Source of the DNA: UBA3537 sp038138145
Lineage (GTDB): Bacteria; Bacteroidota; Bacteroidia; Flavobacteriales; Flavobacteriaceae
Direction of reading: 5' to 3'
DNA length: 64,000 bases
Assembly (NCBI GenBank): GCA_038138145.1
Contig: JAYQDD010000003.1
Location: 175,733-239,732 of the forward strand
A program made the translations under genes and the position numbers. The notes beneath the pieces were generated by a model, which saw only the letters and a program-made list of their open reading frames with translations, did no database searches and was not told the origin of the DNA. Positions within the stretch are counted from its first letter, which is position 1; each line of letters starts with the position of its first letter. Below, in pieces: positions 8,196-17,885 of this stretch.

Positions 8196-10057
8196 TATTG
8201 ATTGATTTTAAATGGTTTTCCGCTGTAGGGTTTCAGGTATTCTTCTTCTAAACTTTTGTTTAAAACAAGTTGCTCCATATACTTCAAGCTCACATCACCT
8301 TTCAGGTATTTTTCAATCATCAAACTAGCGATTCGACCGGCCCAACGGGCACCATAATATCCATTTTCGACCAGTACAGCTAGGGCAATCTTTGGATCGT
8401 CTTTTGGTGCAAAGGCCACAAAAATAGAGTGGTCCGTCAGTTGTGTTTTGACCCCATCGATTTTTGTAAAATTCTCAGCAGTACCTGTTTTACCACAAAT
8501 TTCAATTCCGGGGACTTTTAAAAACCCTGCGGTTCCATTGGTATAAACGCCATGCATACCCTCGATGATCGGATCAAAATGTGTAGAATCAATTGTGGTT
8601 TCTTTTTTTATGGTAAATTTTTCATGTATAGATTCATTTTCGATAGATTTGATGATATGTGGCGTATAATAGAATCCTTTGTTGGCAATGGCGGCGGTCA
8701 TATTGGCCAATTGAATGGGCGTGACTAAAATTTCTCCTTGCCCAATGGAATTGGATAAAATTGTGGTAGCACCCCATTTAAAATCGGGATACCATGCGTC
8801 ATAATAAGCCCCATCAGGAATATTTCCTTTTTTTCCTACAGGAAGATCATTACCCAGAAAATTACCTAATCCAAAACTTTTGATGTGGTTACTCCAAACA
8901 TCCATTCCATTTGAAGCATCGTCGTATTTGTCAATAGTTTTTCTAAAAGCCATCGCAAAATAGGAATTGCATGATTTGCTTATAGCTGAATATAAATTCC
9001 TGTACCCCCTACCACAATGACATCCCATGGTTCGTTTGTTTTTTCCATACACATAACTTTCGTTGCAATAAATTGTTTCTTGTGTTGAGATGGCATTTTC
9101 TTGAAGAGCAGCAAGAGCAACTATAGTTTTGAAAGGTGATCCGGGGACATGCATTCGGATGAGTGCTTTGTCAAAGAGGGGTTTGTGTATGGAATCTCTA
9201 TAGAGTGTTGTGTAATTTTCTGAACGTTTTCTTCCAACCAACAATGCTGGATTGTACGATGGAGCAGAAACGATGCTCAACAATTCTCCTGTACTGGGTT
9301 CAATGGCAACAATACCTCCCATTTTGTTTTGCATCAATTTTTCGCCATATTCTTGTAGCGTTGCATCTATGGTGAGTGTAATATTTTTGCCAGGAATGGG
9401 GAGGGTGTCGAATTGTCCATTTTTGTACGATCCGATATCCCTATTATAAATGTCTTTTTGAATGTATTTTACCCCTTTTTCACCTCTTAAAACATTCTCG
9501 TAGGATTTTTCAACACCTTGTTTTCCAATCAAATCGCCTAACTTATAATAACCATCTCCTGAAAGGTTATCAGGATTGACTTCGGCAATGTAGCCCAAAA
9601 CATTAGCACCAATTTCTGTTTGGTAGTCACGTACAGCTCTTTTTTGGACATAAAACCCTTTAAATTTCCTTAGCTTTTCAGACAAAAAAGCATAGTCTTC
9701 TTTGGAAAGATGTGATAAAAAAATGGAAGGTAAACGAGGGGAATATCGCTTTGCACGATTATAGGATTTTAAAAATTGGGCTTTATCAATATTAAGCAGT
9801 GAACAAAACATAAGGGTATCCAGTGCTTCAACTTCTCTTGGAACCACAATAACATCGTAGGTCGGTTGATTGGCAACCAATAACTTTCCACTGCGATCAT
9901 ATATGTACCCGCGTTTTGGATACTGGTATACTTTACGGATGGCGTTGTCATTTTCTAAGGAATTGGATTCATCTGCGTACACTTGCAAATAAAACAATCT
10001 TCCAACGAAAGTGATGCCGGTAAGAATAACAAGTCCTAAGAGTAAAACCTTTCTCAT
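8195..10057 (-). CDS. mrdA: Penicillin-binding protein 2 (elongasome transpeptidase)
   Basis: Class B transpeptidase that cross-links side-wall peptidoglycan with RodA. The 620 aa include an N-terminal membrane anchor (about 1-25), a pedestal domain with the RGYIYDRSG motif near 49-57, and a transpeptidase domain. The three catalytic motifs are intact: SPFK (Ser307, Lys310), SCN (362-364) and KTG (523-525). A cysteine-containing insert (MGCHCGRGYRN, about 344-354) sits between the first two motifs. The gene overlaps mreD upstream by 4 bases and rodA downstream by 1. Confidence 0.95.
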   Translation of the reverse strand: MRKVLLLGLVILTGITFVGRLFYLQVYADESNSLENDNAIRKVYQYPKRGYIYDRSGKLLVANQPTYDVIVVPREVEALDTLMFCSLLNIDKAQFLKSYNRAKRYSPRLPSIFLSHLSKEDYAFLSEKLRKFKGFYVQKRAVRDYQTEIGANVLGYIAEVNPDNLSGDGYYKLGDLIGKQGVEKSYENVLRGEKGVKYIQKDIYNRDIGSYKNGQFDTLPIPGKNITLTIDATLQEYGEKLMQNKMGGIVAIEPSTGELLSIVSAPSYNPALLVGRKRSENYTTLYRDSIHKPLFDKALIRMHVPGSPFKTIVALAALQENAISTQETIYCNESYVYGKNKRTMGCHCGRGYRNLYSAISKSCNSYFAMAFRKTIDKYDDASNGMDVWSNHIKSFGLGNFLGNDLPVGKKGNIPDGAYYDAWYPDFKWGATTILSNSIGQGEILVTPIQLANMTAAIANKGFYYTPHIIKSIENESIHEKFTIKKETTIDSTHFDPIIEGMHGVYTNGTAGFLKVPGIEICGKTGTAENFTKIDGVKTQLTDHSIFVAFAPKDDPKIALAVLVENGYYGARWAGRIASLMIEKYLKGDVSLKYMEQLVLNKSLEEEYLKPYSGKPFKINQ

Positions 10058-10560
10058 TTTTCTTTTCTACTAAAAAGCGTTTGCAATGTCAAGGTTAGAA
10101 AAAGTGTAAAAAGTGCCGAGCTTAAAACTCTTGAGACTACCAATCCTGCCTTTGAGTTGTCAAAAACAATTAAGATGAATAAAACAAAATGATGAACAAG
10201 AATCATCATAGCGAAATAAACAAGACGTGGCAATAAATCCGAGTCGTTAAATTTGATGGCTTGATACTCATAAGCAGCACCAAAAGTTGATTTTAAAAAT
10301 ATGGGTCTTATGTATGCAATAGTCACACAAGCAGCGGCATGTGCTCCGCCAGAATCTAAAAACAAATCAATGAGGAGTCCAAGACAAAAACTGACAAAAA
10401 TGAAACTTAATCTGTTGTTTTTTACAGGGTAAATTAAAATAAATAAGATATAAATATAAGGATTTATACTTCCTAAAAAATTCATTTGATTGCAAATGAG
10501 TACTTGCAGAAGTACCAACACAACAAACCGAACTATGTTTGAAAATAACATACTATTCAT
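10054..10560 (-). CDS. mreD: Rod-shape-determining protein MreD
   Basis: A 168-aa integral membrane protein with about five hydrophobic segments, consistent with MreD, which links MreC to the lipid II enzymes. Sequence signatures are weak in this family. The call rests on size, topology (for example SFIFVSFCLGLLIDLF) and its fixed place between mreC and mrdA. It overlaps mreC by 8 bases and mrdA by 4, so it is translationally coupled to both. Confidence 0.9.
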   Translation of the reverse strand: MNSMLFSNIVRFVVLVLLQVLICNQMNFLGSINPYIYILFILIYPVKNNRLSFIFVSFCLGLLIDLFLDSGGAHAAACVTIAYIRPIFLKSTFGAAYEYQAIKFNDSDLLPRLVYFAMMILVHHFVLFILIVFDNSKAGLVVSRVLSSALFTLFLTLTLQTLFSRKEK

Positions 10561-11359
10561 TGATTGGGTTTAATGTTTGTAATTCTTTAAAATCTAGATT
10601 ATTGATCACATGAACATGGCGCAAATTCGTCATGTCATTGAACAACCTAACATTGATGATGTAGAGGTCTTTTGTATCGTTGAGTTGATAAGACTCTACT
10701 GCACCAATGGGAATATTTTCGGGGAACGTATAAGAAAAACCACTGGTCACAATGGTGTCGCCAACACTTATAGCGGCCAAATCTTGGACATCATTCAGTT
10801 GTACAATGTTGTGGTGCACTCCGTCCCAACCTAAGGTGCCAAAATGATTACTTTGTTTTAGTTTTGCATTGATTTTACTTTTGGTATTCAAAATGGAAAG
10901 TACTCGTGCATATTTGGCAGATGTTTTGTCGATAATTCCAACAATGCCTTTGGCACTAATCACGCCAAAATCCTCTTTAATACCGACGTGTTCGCCTTTG
11001 TCAATCGTGATGTAATTATCTAAATACCGATAGCTGTTTTTATTCACTAGGGCCGGCGTTAATCGAAATTTTTCTTCAACAATTAAGTTTTTAAACTGTT
11101 TATTTTGGGTATTAAACACCCTAGATTTTAGGCGGTTATTTTCCTCTAAAAGTAAAGCGTTTTCTTCCTTTAAATAAAAGTAATCACCAATTTTGGCAAA
11201 GATACCATGTATGCTTCCTGATATTTGATTTGCAGAGTTGATGAATTTGGCTTTGTGGTAGTCATGCGCTTGGGTAGTTAGCATAAAAGCAATCAAAAAC
11301 AAAATCAAAAACAAGAGGGTAGTTCTGTTTTTAAAAAAGAAGTTGAGGAGTTGCTGCAT
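10553..11359 (-). CDS. mreC: Rod-shape-determining protein MreC
   Basis: Periplasmic scaffold of the elongasome. The 268 aa begin with one N-terminal membrane segment (about 12-30, FLILFLIAFML). A coiled-coil stretch (about 60-90) and the beta-rich MreC core follow, with recognisable pieces YITIDKGEHVGIKEDFGVIS and GDTIVTSGFSYTFPENIPIG. It lies 10 bases after mreB and overlaps mreD. Confidence 0.93.
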   Translation of the reverse strand: MQQLLNFFFKNRTTLLFLILFLIAFMLTTQAHDYHKAKFINSANQISGSIHGIFAKIGDYFYLKEENALLLEENNRLKSRVFNTQNKQFKNLIVEEKFRLTPALVNKNSYRYLDNYITIDKGEHVGIKEDFGVISAKGIVGIIDKTSAKYARVLSILNTKSKINAKLKQSNHFGTLGWDGVHHNIVQLNDVQDLAAISVGDTIVTSGFSYTFPENIPIGAVESYQLNDTKDLYIINVRLFNDMTNLRHVHVINNLDFKELQTLNPINE

Positions 11360-11369
11360 GACTCAATAG

Positions 11370-12398
11370 CTATTTGATCAAGACACTCTTATATTTTGAG
11401 ATATTTTTTAGAACAATACCTGTTCCTCGAACAACAGCTCTAAGCGGGTCTTCGGCAATGTAGACGGGGAGGTCTGTTTTTTGCGACAAACGTTTGTCCA
11501 ACCCTCGGAGCATAGATCCACCACCTGCAAGGTATATCCCTGTGTTGTAGATGTCTGCTGCGAGTTCTGGCGGCGTTTGTGATAAGGTTTCCATGACAGA
11601 ATCTTCAATTCTAAGAATTGATTTGTCCAATGCTTTTGCAATTTCGCGGTGCGAAATTTGAACTTGTTTTGGTTTCCCAGTGAGTAAATCTCTCCCCTGA
11701 ACATTCATCTCATCTGGAGGGAGTTCAAGGTCTTCTGTGGCAGCACCAATTTGTATTTTAATTTTTTCTGCAGTACGATCCCCAACATAAAGGTTGTGTT
11801 GGGTACGCATATAATAGATGATATCGTTGGTAAATACATCACCAGCCACTTTTACGGACTTGTCACATACAATGCCTCCAAGGGCAATCACAGCAATTTC
11901 TGTTGTTCCACCGCCGATGTCCACAATCATATTTCCTTTGGGTTGCATGATGTCTACGCCAATTCCGATGGCTGCGGCCATAGGTTCGTGGATGAGGTAC
12001 ACTTCTTTACCATTCACACGCTCAGCAGACTCTTTTACCGCGCGCATTTCTACTTCTGTGATTCCTGACGGAATACAAATGACCATACGCAATGAGGGTG
12101 CAAATAACTTTTTCTTAAGCGCTGGGATATTTTTGATAAACATACTAATCATCTGTTCTGAAGCATCAAAATCGGCGATAACGCCATCTTTCAATGGGCG
12201 AATGGTTTTTATGTTTTCGTGTGTTTTTCCTTGCATCAAATTGGCCTCTTTACCAACGGCTATAATCTTACCAGAAATGCGGTCTCTAGCCACAATGGAC
12301 GGGCTGTCAATTACGACTTTATCATTGTGAATAATCAGTGTGTTGGCCGTCCCCAAATCGATGGCAATTTCCTCAGTTAAGAAGTCAAAAAATCCCAT
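11370..12398 (-). CDS. mreB: Rod-shape-determining protein MreB
   Basis: Actin-like ATPase that organises side-wall synthesis at the cytoplasmic membrane face. At 342 aa it has family length. The phosphate-1 loop IDLGTANT is near residues 13-20, phosphate-2 is NMIVDIGGGTTEIAVI, and the C-terminal adenosine loop is IYLAGGGSMLRGLD. It starts the mre operon. purH lies 95 bases upstream on the same strand and may share a transcript. Confidence 0.97.
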   Translation of the reverse strand: MGFFDFLTEEIAIDLGTANTLIIHNDKVVIDSPSIVARDRISGKIIAVGKEANLMQGKTHENIKTIRPLKDGVIADFDASEQMISMFIKNIPALKKKLFAPSLRMVICIPSGITEVEMRAVKESAERVNGKEVYLIHEPMAAAIGIGVDIMQPKGNMIVDIGGGTTEIAVIALGGIVCDKSVKVAGDVFTNDIIYYMRTQHNLYVGDRTAEKIKIQIGAATEDLELPPDEMNVQGRDLLTGKPKQVQISHREIAKALDKSILRIEDSVMETLSQTPPELAADIYNTGIYLAGGGSMLRGLDKRLSQKTDLPVYIAEDPLRAVVRGTGIVLKNISKYKSVLIK

Positions 12399-12493
12399 AG
12401 GATATAAAAAAAATTGTTTTTGGTATTAAAAAATGTGCTTAGCTGTAAATGTACTAAAAATAAATTTTAGCACATCTTTAAAAAGGTATTTTT

Positions 12494-14026
12494 TTAATGT
12501 TTAAAATGACGTGTTTTGGTAAACACCATAGCCACTTCGTTTTCGTTGCAATAATCGATGCTAAGTTGATCTTTTATGGATCCTCCTGGTTGAATCACCG
12601 CTTTGATGCCTGCTTTGTTGGCAATTTCTACACAATCGGGGAAAGGGAAGAAAGCATCACTAGCCATCACTGCACCATTAAGGTCAAAATCAAAAGATTG
12701 TGCTTTGTGAATCGCTTGATTTAAGGCATCCACCCGACTGGTTTGCCCTGTGCCACTGGCACACAATTGTTTGTTTTTGGCTAAAACAATAGTATTCGAT
12801 TTGGTGTGTTTACACAATTTTGAAGCAAATAATAGGTCGTCGACTTCACTTTGCGTTGGACTGAGTGTAGTGGCGGTTTCTAACATGTCCACTGTATCTG
12901 TAATGCTGTCTTTGTCTTGTACTAAATACCCATTGAGGCATCTGCGGACAGAATTTTTGGGTAATTCAGTTAGTTTTGGAATAAGTAAAATTCTATTCTT
13001 TTTCCCTTTTAAAAGTGCTAGAGCATCAGCACTAAAACTTGGCGCAATGACAACTTCACAAAAGAGCTTGTGGATTTCTTCTGCGGTAGCCAAATCAATT
13101 TCGGTGTTGCAAATCAAAACACCGCCAAAAGCAGATACAGGATCGCCTGCCAGAGCATCAATATAGGCCTGATGAAGTGTTTCACGTTGAGCTAAGCCAC
13201 AAGCGTTGTTGTGTTTCAATATCGCAAATGTGGGCGCTTCGCCTAAGAATTCATTCATCAAATTTACCGCTGCATCTACATCAAGTAGGTTGTTGTAACT
13301 CAACGCTTTGCCGTGTAGTTTGTCAAACATCGCCTCAAAATCGCCAAAGAAAAATCCCTCTTGGTGTGGGTTTTCTCCGTAACGTAAAATTTTGCCGTTT
13401 TGCTCGCTTAATTTTAAAACAACTTCATCATTATTTTGATTGAAATAATTAAAAATTGCACTGTCGTAATGTGATGAAATATTGAACGATTTTGTAGCAA
13501 AGCGTTGGCGGTCTTCGTAGGATACTACTCCATTATCATTTGAAATGAGTTCTAAGAGTTCCGCATAATCATCAACTGAGGATACACACAAAACGTCTTT
13601 AAAATTTTTGGCTGCCGCTCGAATAAGAGAAATACCCCCAATATCAATTTTTTCAATGATGTCTTGGTGGCTTGCGCCAGAAGCTACCGTTTTTTCGAAG
13701 GGGTAGAGATCCACAACCACGAGGTCAATTTGTGGTATATTGAAACTTGCCATTTCTTCAACGTCTGAGGCGTTGTCTTGACGGTTCAGGATACCGCCAA
13801 ATATTTTTGGGTGCAAAGTTTTTACACGGCCACCCAATATAGAAGGGTAGTCTGTGATGTTTTCTACGGGGACAACATCAATCCCAAGATCATTGATGAA
13901 TTTTTGTGTACCTCCTGTGGAATAGATAGTTACGCCTTGTGCGTCTAATTTTTTGACGATGGGTTCTAAGCCATCTTTACTAAATACCGAAATTAGGGCT
14001 GAGGATATGGTTTTGTTTTGACTCAT
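12494..14026 (-). CDS. purH: Bifunctional AICAR transformylase / IMP cyclohydrolase
   Basis: Catalyses the last two steps of IMP synthesis. Of 510 aa, the N-terminal third is the MGS-like cyclohydrolase (ALISVFSKDGLEPIV, IYSTGGT, GGRVKTLHPKIFGGIL). The rest is the transformylase, with the catalytic Lys-His in ILKHNNACG and the C-terminal PGGSIKD and TKTRHFKH. The family position before mreB is common in flavobacteria (known). ATG at 14026 has a TATTTTTG -7 box 23-30 bases upstream. Confidence 0.96.
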   Translation of the reverse strand: MSQNKTISSALISVFSKDGLEPIVKKLDAQGVTIYSTGGTQKFINDLGIDVVPVENITDYPSILGGRVKTLHPKIFGGILNRQDNASDVEEMASFNIPQIDLVVVDLYPFEKTVASGASHQDIIEKIDIGGISLIRAAAKNFKDVLCVSSVDDYAELLELISNDNGVVSYEDRQRFATKSFNISSHYDSAIFNYFNQNNDEVVLKLSEQNGKILRYGENPHQEGFFFGDFEAMFDKLHGKALSYNNLLDVDAAVNLMNEFLGEAPTFAILKHNNACGLAQRETLHQAYIDALAGDPVSAFGGVLICNTEIDLATAEEIHKLFCEVVIAPSFSADALALLKGKKNRILLIPKLTELPKNSVRRCLNGYLVQDKDSITDTVDMLETATTLSPTQSEVDDLLFASKLCKHTKSNTIVLAKNKQLCASGTGQTSRVDALNQAIHKAQSFDFDLNGAVMASDAFFPFPDCVEIANKAGIKAVIQPGGSIKDQLSIDYCNENEVAMVFTKTRHFKH

Positions 14027-14048
14027 TTTTGGTGGAAATTATAAGCTT

Positions 14049-14056
14049 CAAAAATA
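14049..14056 (-). promoter_or_regulatory. -7 box (TATTTTTG) for purH
   Basis: The minus-strand TATTTTTG fits TAnnTTTG and lies 23 bases upstream of the purH ATG. No clear -33 element is seen. Confidence 0.35.
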
Positions 14057-14135
14057 GGGAAATAAAGCCTAAATTTAATCTTGATTAGGGCTAAAAAGCA
14101 GAGATTTTTTAAACAAAAACAAGACTTATTAACAT

Positions 14136-14588
14136 CTACAGCAGTGTGGCTACGTTGGTGCATACAAACTCTAGAAAATCCTCGTCATTTTTGGTAAATG
14201 GATCTAAGGTATTCGAATCAATATCGATTTGGCCAACGTTTTCCCCATCTACAAAAATAGGCACTACAATTTCCGATTTTACGGCGATGCTACAAGCAAT
14301 ATAATTGTCTTGTGCTTTGACGTCGGGCACCACAAAATTTTGATTACTAACCGCCACCTGTCCACAAATCCCTTTGCCAAAGGGGATGATGGTATGGTCT
14401 GTAGGCGCACCAGCATAGGGTCCAAGTTTAAGCTCTTTTTTGTCGCCATTTTTAAAATAAAACCCTACCCAATCATAGTAAGGGACTTCCGATTTTATAA
14501 GGGTACAGAGGTTTAAAAGCGTATCATCTGTGGCGGTAGATTCCTTGACAAGTTCTGTTATTTTGGGCTTTAAATCGTCAAAATTCAT
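14136..14588 (-). CDS. GAF-domain protein, probable free methionine-(R)-sulfoxide reductase
   Basis: A 150-aa single GAF domain. The segments GKGICGQVAVSNQ and IACSIAVKSEIVVPI keep two cysteines at the places used for catalysis in fRMsr (MsrC/YebR) enzymes, and QIDIDSNTLDPF matches the family C-terminal signature. This supports reduction of free Met-R-sulfoxide in the cytoplasm, though a pure signalling GAF protein cannot be excluded. It is a single gene between purH and a divergent metal-uptake operon. Confidence 0.75.
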   Translation of the reverse strand: MNFDDLKPKITELVKESTATDDTLLNLCTLIKSEVPYYDWVGFYFKNGDKKELKLGPYAGAPTDHTIIPFGKGICGQVAVSNQNFVVPDVKAQDNYIACSIAVKSEIVVPIFVDGENVGQIDIDSNTLDPFTKNDEDFLEFVCTNVATLL

Positions 14589-14687
14589 GTATTATTTTTT
14601 GGGTAAAAATATTAAATCAAATGATTAAACGATTGTTAAAGTTCACATAATTATAGTATTTAGAAACTTAATTTTTCTAAATTTTTA

Positions 14688-14695
14688 TAACTTTA
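14688..14695 (+). promoter_or_regulatory. Near-consensus -7 box directly before the metal-uptake operon
   Basis: TAACTTTA differs from TAnnTTTG only at the last base and ends 4 bases before the ATG at 14700. If functional, the transcript would be essentially leaderless. No ribosome binding site is visible before this start. Confidence 0.3.
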
Positions 14696-14699
14696 CACC

Positions 14700-15113
14700 A
14701 TGATACATTCTTTGTTTACAAAAATAATGTCAATGATTATGGCTGTAGCTGTGGTTACAGCTTCGTTTTCTTTTAAAATAGAAAAATATTTTTGTGGAGT
14801 AAGCCTAGTTGATGTTTCCGTGGTTTCAAAAGTAGAATCTTGTTGCAAATCTCCAGAGGAAAAAGACGCTTCTTTGCAGTTTGCCCAAACGCCCTGTTGT
14901 TCAAACATCAGTATTGTTTTTGAAGGGTTCGACAATTACCAAAACGCTATATCAACAGAATTCTTTAAGGCGCCCGTTTTTGTGGGGACTGCTTTCGTTC
15001 AAATTCCTGTTACATACGTTTTTGGAACCACAACAAAAGTTCCTTATGCAAACTATAATTCCCCACCGCTCATAACCGATATTCAAGTGCGGGATCAAGT
15101 TTTTCTGATTTGA
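14700..15113 (+). CDS. Small Cys-rich exported protein, HYC_CC_PP type
   Basis: A 137-aa protein with an N-terminal hydrophobic segment (about 8-25, probably a signal peptide or anchor). It has three spaced cysteine motifs, FCG (about 31-33), SCC (about 48-50) and PCC (about 65-67), and a late NYNSPPL. This order matches the HYC_CC_PP family known from Bacteroidetes, whose function is undescribed. It is followed by a TonB receptor and an HMA protein on the same strand, so a role in handling a soft metal such as copper is inferred, not shown. Confidence 0.75.
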   Translation: MIHSLFTKIMSMIMAVAVVTASFSFKIEKYFCGVSLVDVSVVSKVESCCKSPEEKDASLQFAQTPCCSNISIVFEGFDNYQNAISTEFFKAPVFVGTAFVQIPVTYVFGTTTKVPYANYNSPPLITDIQVRDQVFLI

Positions 15114-15207
15114 TTTAGATTATTTTTTACTTCCAATTCCTTTGGGAGTTTGTCGTGTGTACACATATACATCTCAATACTAAAAAAATAATTCTAAATT
15201 TATAATA

Positions 15208-17448
15208 ATGAAAAACCTATTCATCATATTTTATTTCATACCGACTTTGTTTTTTGCACAAGACAAAATCAAAGGCATGGTTATGGAGCCCTCAGCACAG
15301 GGCAAACACCTTTCACTGGCTGGCGCCAATGTTATTTGGCAGGGAACTTCAGTGGGTGCCATCACAGATATTGATGGTTATTTTACATTACCTTATGAAA
15401 ACAATTACAAAACACTAGTGATAAGTTACGTTGGGTATAAGTCAAAAACCATCAGCGTAACAAATCCAAACACCGTTATCCATATTTTGTTGGAAGCCAA
15501 AGATGACTTAGAAGAAGTAACTGTAACTACGCGAAAAAAGGCCTCCGCAACCTCTTATATTGCCGCACAAAACATTACGACCATTAGTAGTAAAGAATTG
15601 CTCAAAGCGGCTTGTTGTAACCTTTCTGAAAGTTTTGAAACCAATCCATCGATTGATGTTAACTTTTCAGATGCTATTTCCGGAACCAAACAAATCAAAA
15701 TGTTGGGGCTTACCAGTCCGTATATTTTGATTACTACAGAAAATGTACCTTCCATTAGAGGAGCAGCACAGACCTATGGACTCAGTTTTGTTCCGGGGAC
15801 TTGGGTAGAAAGTATTCAAGTAACTAAGGGCGCTGGAAGTGTTACTAATGGTTTTGAAAGTATTGCTGGACAGATTAACGCAGAGCTGGTCAAACCTTTG
15901 ACCGACAAAAAACTATTTGTGAATGCTTATGGCTCAATCAATGGCCGTTTCGAACTTAATACACATTTCAATACTACATTAAACGAGAAATGGAGTACAG
16001 GAATATATATTCATGCTGATAGCCGAGGCGAAAAATTTGACAATAACAACGATTCCTTTTTAGATGTTCCATTGGCCAAGCAAATCAATGTTATGAACCG
16101 GTGGCAGTATACCAATCTAGAAAAAGGACTGATTAGTTTTTTAAATGTTCGTTATTTGGATGATCAAAAACAATCAGGACAATTGGCCTATGACCCTAAA
16201 ATCCATAAGTTTGGAAATTCCGTTTGGGGGAGTGAAGTGGACACCAAACGATTTGATTTTTCAGGAAAATTCGGCTATGTCAATCCAGAAATTCCTTATC
16301 AAAGTTTAGGGGTTCAATTGGCCTACAGCAATCATAAGCAAGACTCCTATTTTGGCAGTAGAACATACGATATAAACCATAAAAGTGTATACGCCAATTT
16401 GGTTTATAATTCCATCATTAGTGACTCGCGCCATAAAATAAAAACAGGGATTGGTTTTGCACATGACACCTATGATGAACAGGTCAATGCAACGGATTAT
16501 TCAAGAAATGAAAATTCAATAGGAGGGTTTTTTGAGTATTCTTTTGATAATTTAGACGATATCAATCTGACTGCTGGAATACGAATCGATTATCACAATT
16601 TGTTGGGGACTTTTATTACACCTCGCTTTCATGGGCGTTATACCCCTTGGGAAAAGGCGGCACTGCGCTTGTCTTTTGGTCGTGGAAAACGTGCCGCCAA
16701 TATTTTTGCTGAAAATCAACGACTTTTCGCTTCCTCACGTAGCATCAATATTCAAGATACAAGAGGGACAATTTATGGCTTAAACCCTGAAATTGCATGG
16801 AACTACGGGATTTCTTTTTTACAGGGATTTCAATTGTTTGGCCGAAAAGCAGATATTGCTTTAGATTATTATTTAACCGACTTTCAAAATCAAGTGGTTG
16901 TAGATTATGAAACCCCAACACAAATTAATTTTTACAACCTCGATGGTGATAGTTTTGCACGGAGTTTACAAGTTGAGTTCAATTACACACCCATAGAGCG
17001 ATTGGATTTTAAATCGGCTTACAAATATTATGATGTCAAAGTGGAATATAACAGCGGTAAATTGGAAAAACCCTTGACCCCAAAGCACCGTATTTTTGTG
17101 AATTTATCCTATGAAACAGAGCCCACAAATAAAGGCGGACTTTGGAAATTTGATGCCACCTACAATTGGTTGGGTGAGCAACGCTTTTCATCGACCACAC
17201 AAAGCCCTGAAGCATTTCGTTTACCAGCGTATTCGCCCTCATTTTCAACCCTAAATGCTCAGGTTACCAAGGTGTTTTCGGATCAATTTGAAGTCTATGT
17301 TGGTGGCGAAAATCTAACGAATGTACAACAAAATAACCCTATTTTGAGTGCCGATGATCCGTTTGGCGCAAACTTTGATAGTACTTTTGTATATGGCCCA
17401 ATATTTGGCAGCATGTACTATGCAGGATTAAGATATAAATTGAATTAA
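15208..17448 (+). CDS. TonB-dependent outer-membrane receptor, probably for a metal or metallophore
   Basis: A 746-aa TonB receptor with signal peptide (about 1-17, ending FFAQ). A CarboxypepD_reg-like beta-sandwich follows (about 20-95, GANVIWQGTSVGAITDIDGY), then the plug domain (about 115-225) and a 22-strand-type barrel ending GPIFGSMYYAGLRYKLN. It lacks the extra length of SusC proteins (about 1000 aa). The pair of cysteines in LKAACCNLSESFETNPS at the plug start is typical of a flavobacterial subgroup. It lies between a Cys-rich small protein and an HMA protein, which argues for heavy metal uptake. The substrate is not proven. Confidence 0.85.
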   Translation: MKNLFIIFYFIPTLFFAQDKIKGMVMEPSAQGKHLSLAGANVIWQGTSVGAITDIDGYFTLPYENNYKTLVISYVGYKSKTISVTNPNTVIHILLEAKDDLEEVTVTTRKKASATSYIAAQNITTISSKELLKAACCNLSESFETNPSIDVNFSDAISGTKQIKMLGLTSPYILITTENVPSIRGAAQTYGLSFVPGTWVESIQVTKGAGSVTNGFESIAGQINAELVKPLTDKKLFVNAYGSINGRFELNTHFNTTLNEKWSTGIYIHADSRGEKFDNNNDSFLDVPLAKQINVMNRWQYTNLEKGLISFLNVRYLDDQKQSGQLAYDPKIHKFGNSVWGSEVDTKRFDFSGKFGYVNPEIPYQSLGVQLAYSNHKQDSYFGSRTYDINHKSVYANLVYNSIISDSRHKIKTGIGFAHDTYDEQVNATDYSRNENSIGGFFEYSFDNLDDINLTAGIRIDYHNLLGTFITPRFHGRYTPWEKAALRLSFGRGKRAANIFAENQRLFASSRSINIQDTRGTIYGLNPEIAWNYGISFLQGFQLFGRKADIALDYYLTDFQNQVVVDYETPTQINFYNLDGDSFARSLQVEFNYTPIERLDFKSAYKYYDVKVEYNSGKLEKPLTPKHRIFVNLSYETEPTNKGGLWKFDATYNWLGEQRFSSTTQSPEAFRLPAYSPSFSTLNAQVTKVFSDQFEVYVGGENLTNVQQNNPILSADDPFGANFDSTFVYGPIFGSMYYAGLRYKLN

Positions 17449-17459
17449 AAAACATAAAA

Positions 17460-17819
17460 ATGAAAACAATAAAATATACCTTTCTGTTGATGTTGATGAC
17501 TTCAATAGGATTTGCACAAAACAAAAATGCTAAAGCAGCCATTGAAGTTGATGGTGTGTGTATGATGTGTAAAAACAGAATTGAAAAAGCATGCCTAAAA
17601 ACTAAAGGTGTAAAATCGGCTGTTTGGAACGTCGACACCCATAATTTAAACCTTATTTATGACGAACGTAAAGTAGATTTAGACGCTATAAAAACTAAAA
17701 TAGCTGAGGCAGGCCATGACACTAAAGACCTTAAAGCAACAGATGAAGCTTATGAGGGTTTACATCCTTGTTGCAAGTACCGCGATGAAGAAATTCAAGC
17801 AGACCACAAGTCAAAATGA
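17460..17819 (+). CDS. Secreted HMA (heavy-metal-associated) domain protein
   Basis: A 119-aa protein with a signal peptide (about 1-20, ending GFAQ), then one HMA domain with the metal-binding loop DGVCMMCKNRIEK (CxxC). A C-terminal tail carries a second Cys pair (HPCCKY) and His/Asp residues. It is probably a periplasmic metal chaperone for the TonB receptor encoded 11 bases upstream. Copper is the likeliest ligand by family, but this is inferred. Confidence 0.85.
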   Translation: MKTIKYTFLLMLMTSIGFAQNKNAKAAIEVDGVCMMCKNRIEKACLKTKGVKSAVWNVDTHNLNLIYDERKVDLDAIKTKIAEAGHDTKDLKATDEAYEGLHPCCKYRDEEIQADHKSK

Positions 17820-17832
17820 TTGATATAATTAC

Positions 17833-17866
17833 AAAAAAAAGCGCTTCTATCGGAAGCGCTTTTTTT
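17833..17866. terminator. Bidirectional terminator between HMA gene and groEL
   Basis: Perfect stem AGCGCTTC / GAAGCGCT (17840-17847 and 17853-17860) with a 5-base loop. It is flanked by an A-run on the left and a T-run on the right, so it serves both converging transcripts. Confidence 0.85.
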
Positions 17867-17885
17867 ATGTATATATAGATTTAAA

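Noticed and set aside
11818..12330. 170-codon open frame opposite mreB
   Set aside because: Antisense to a conserved gene, no motif, no ribosome binding site; a coding shadow.
15208..17448. TonB receptor considered as the missing SusC of the glucan operon
   Set aside because: It is 22 kb away, shorter than SusC proteins, has no SusD partner and is flanked by metal-handling genes.
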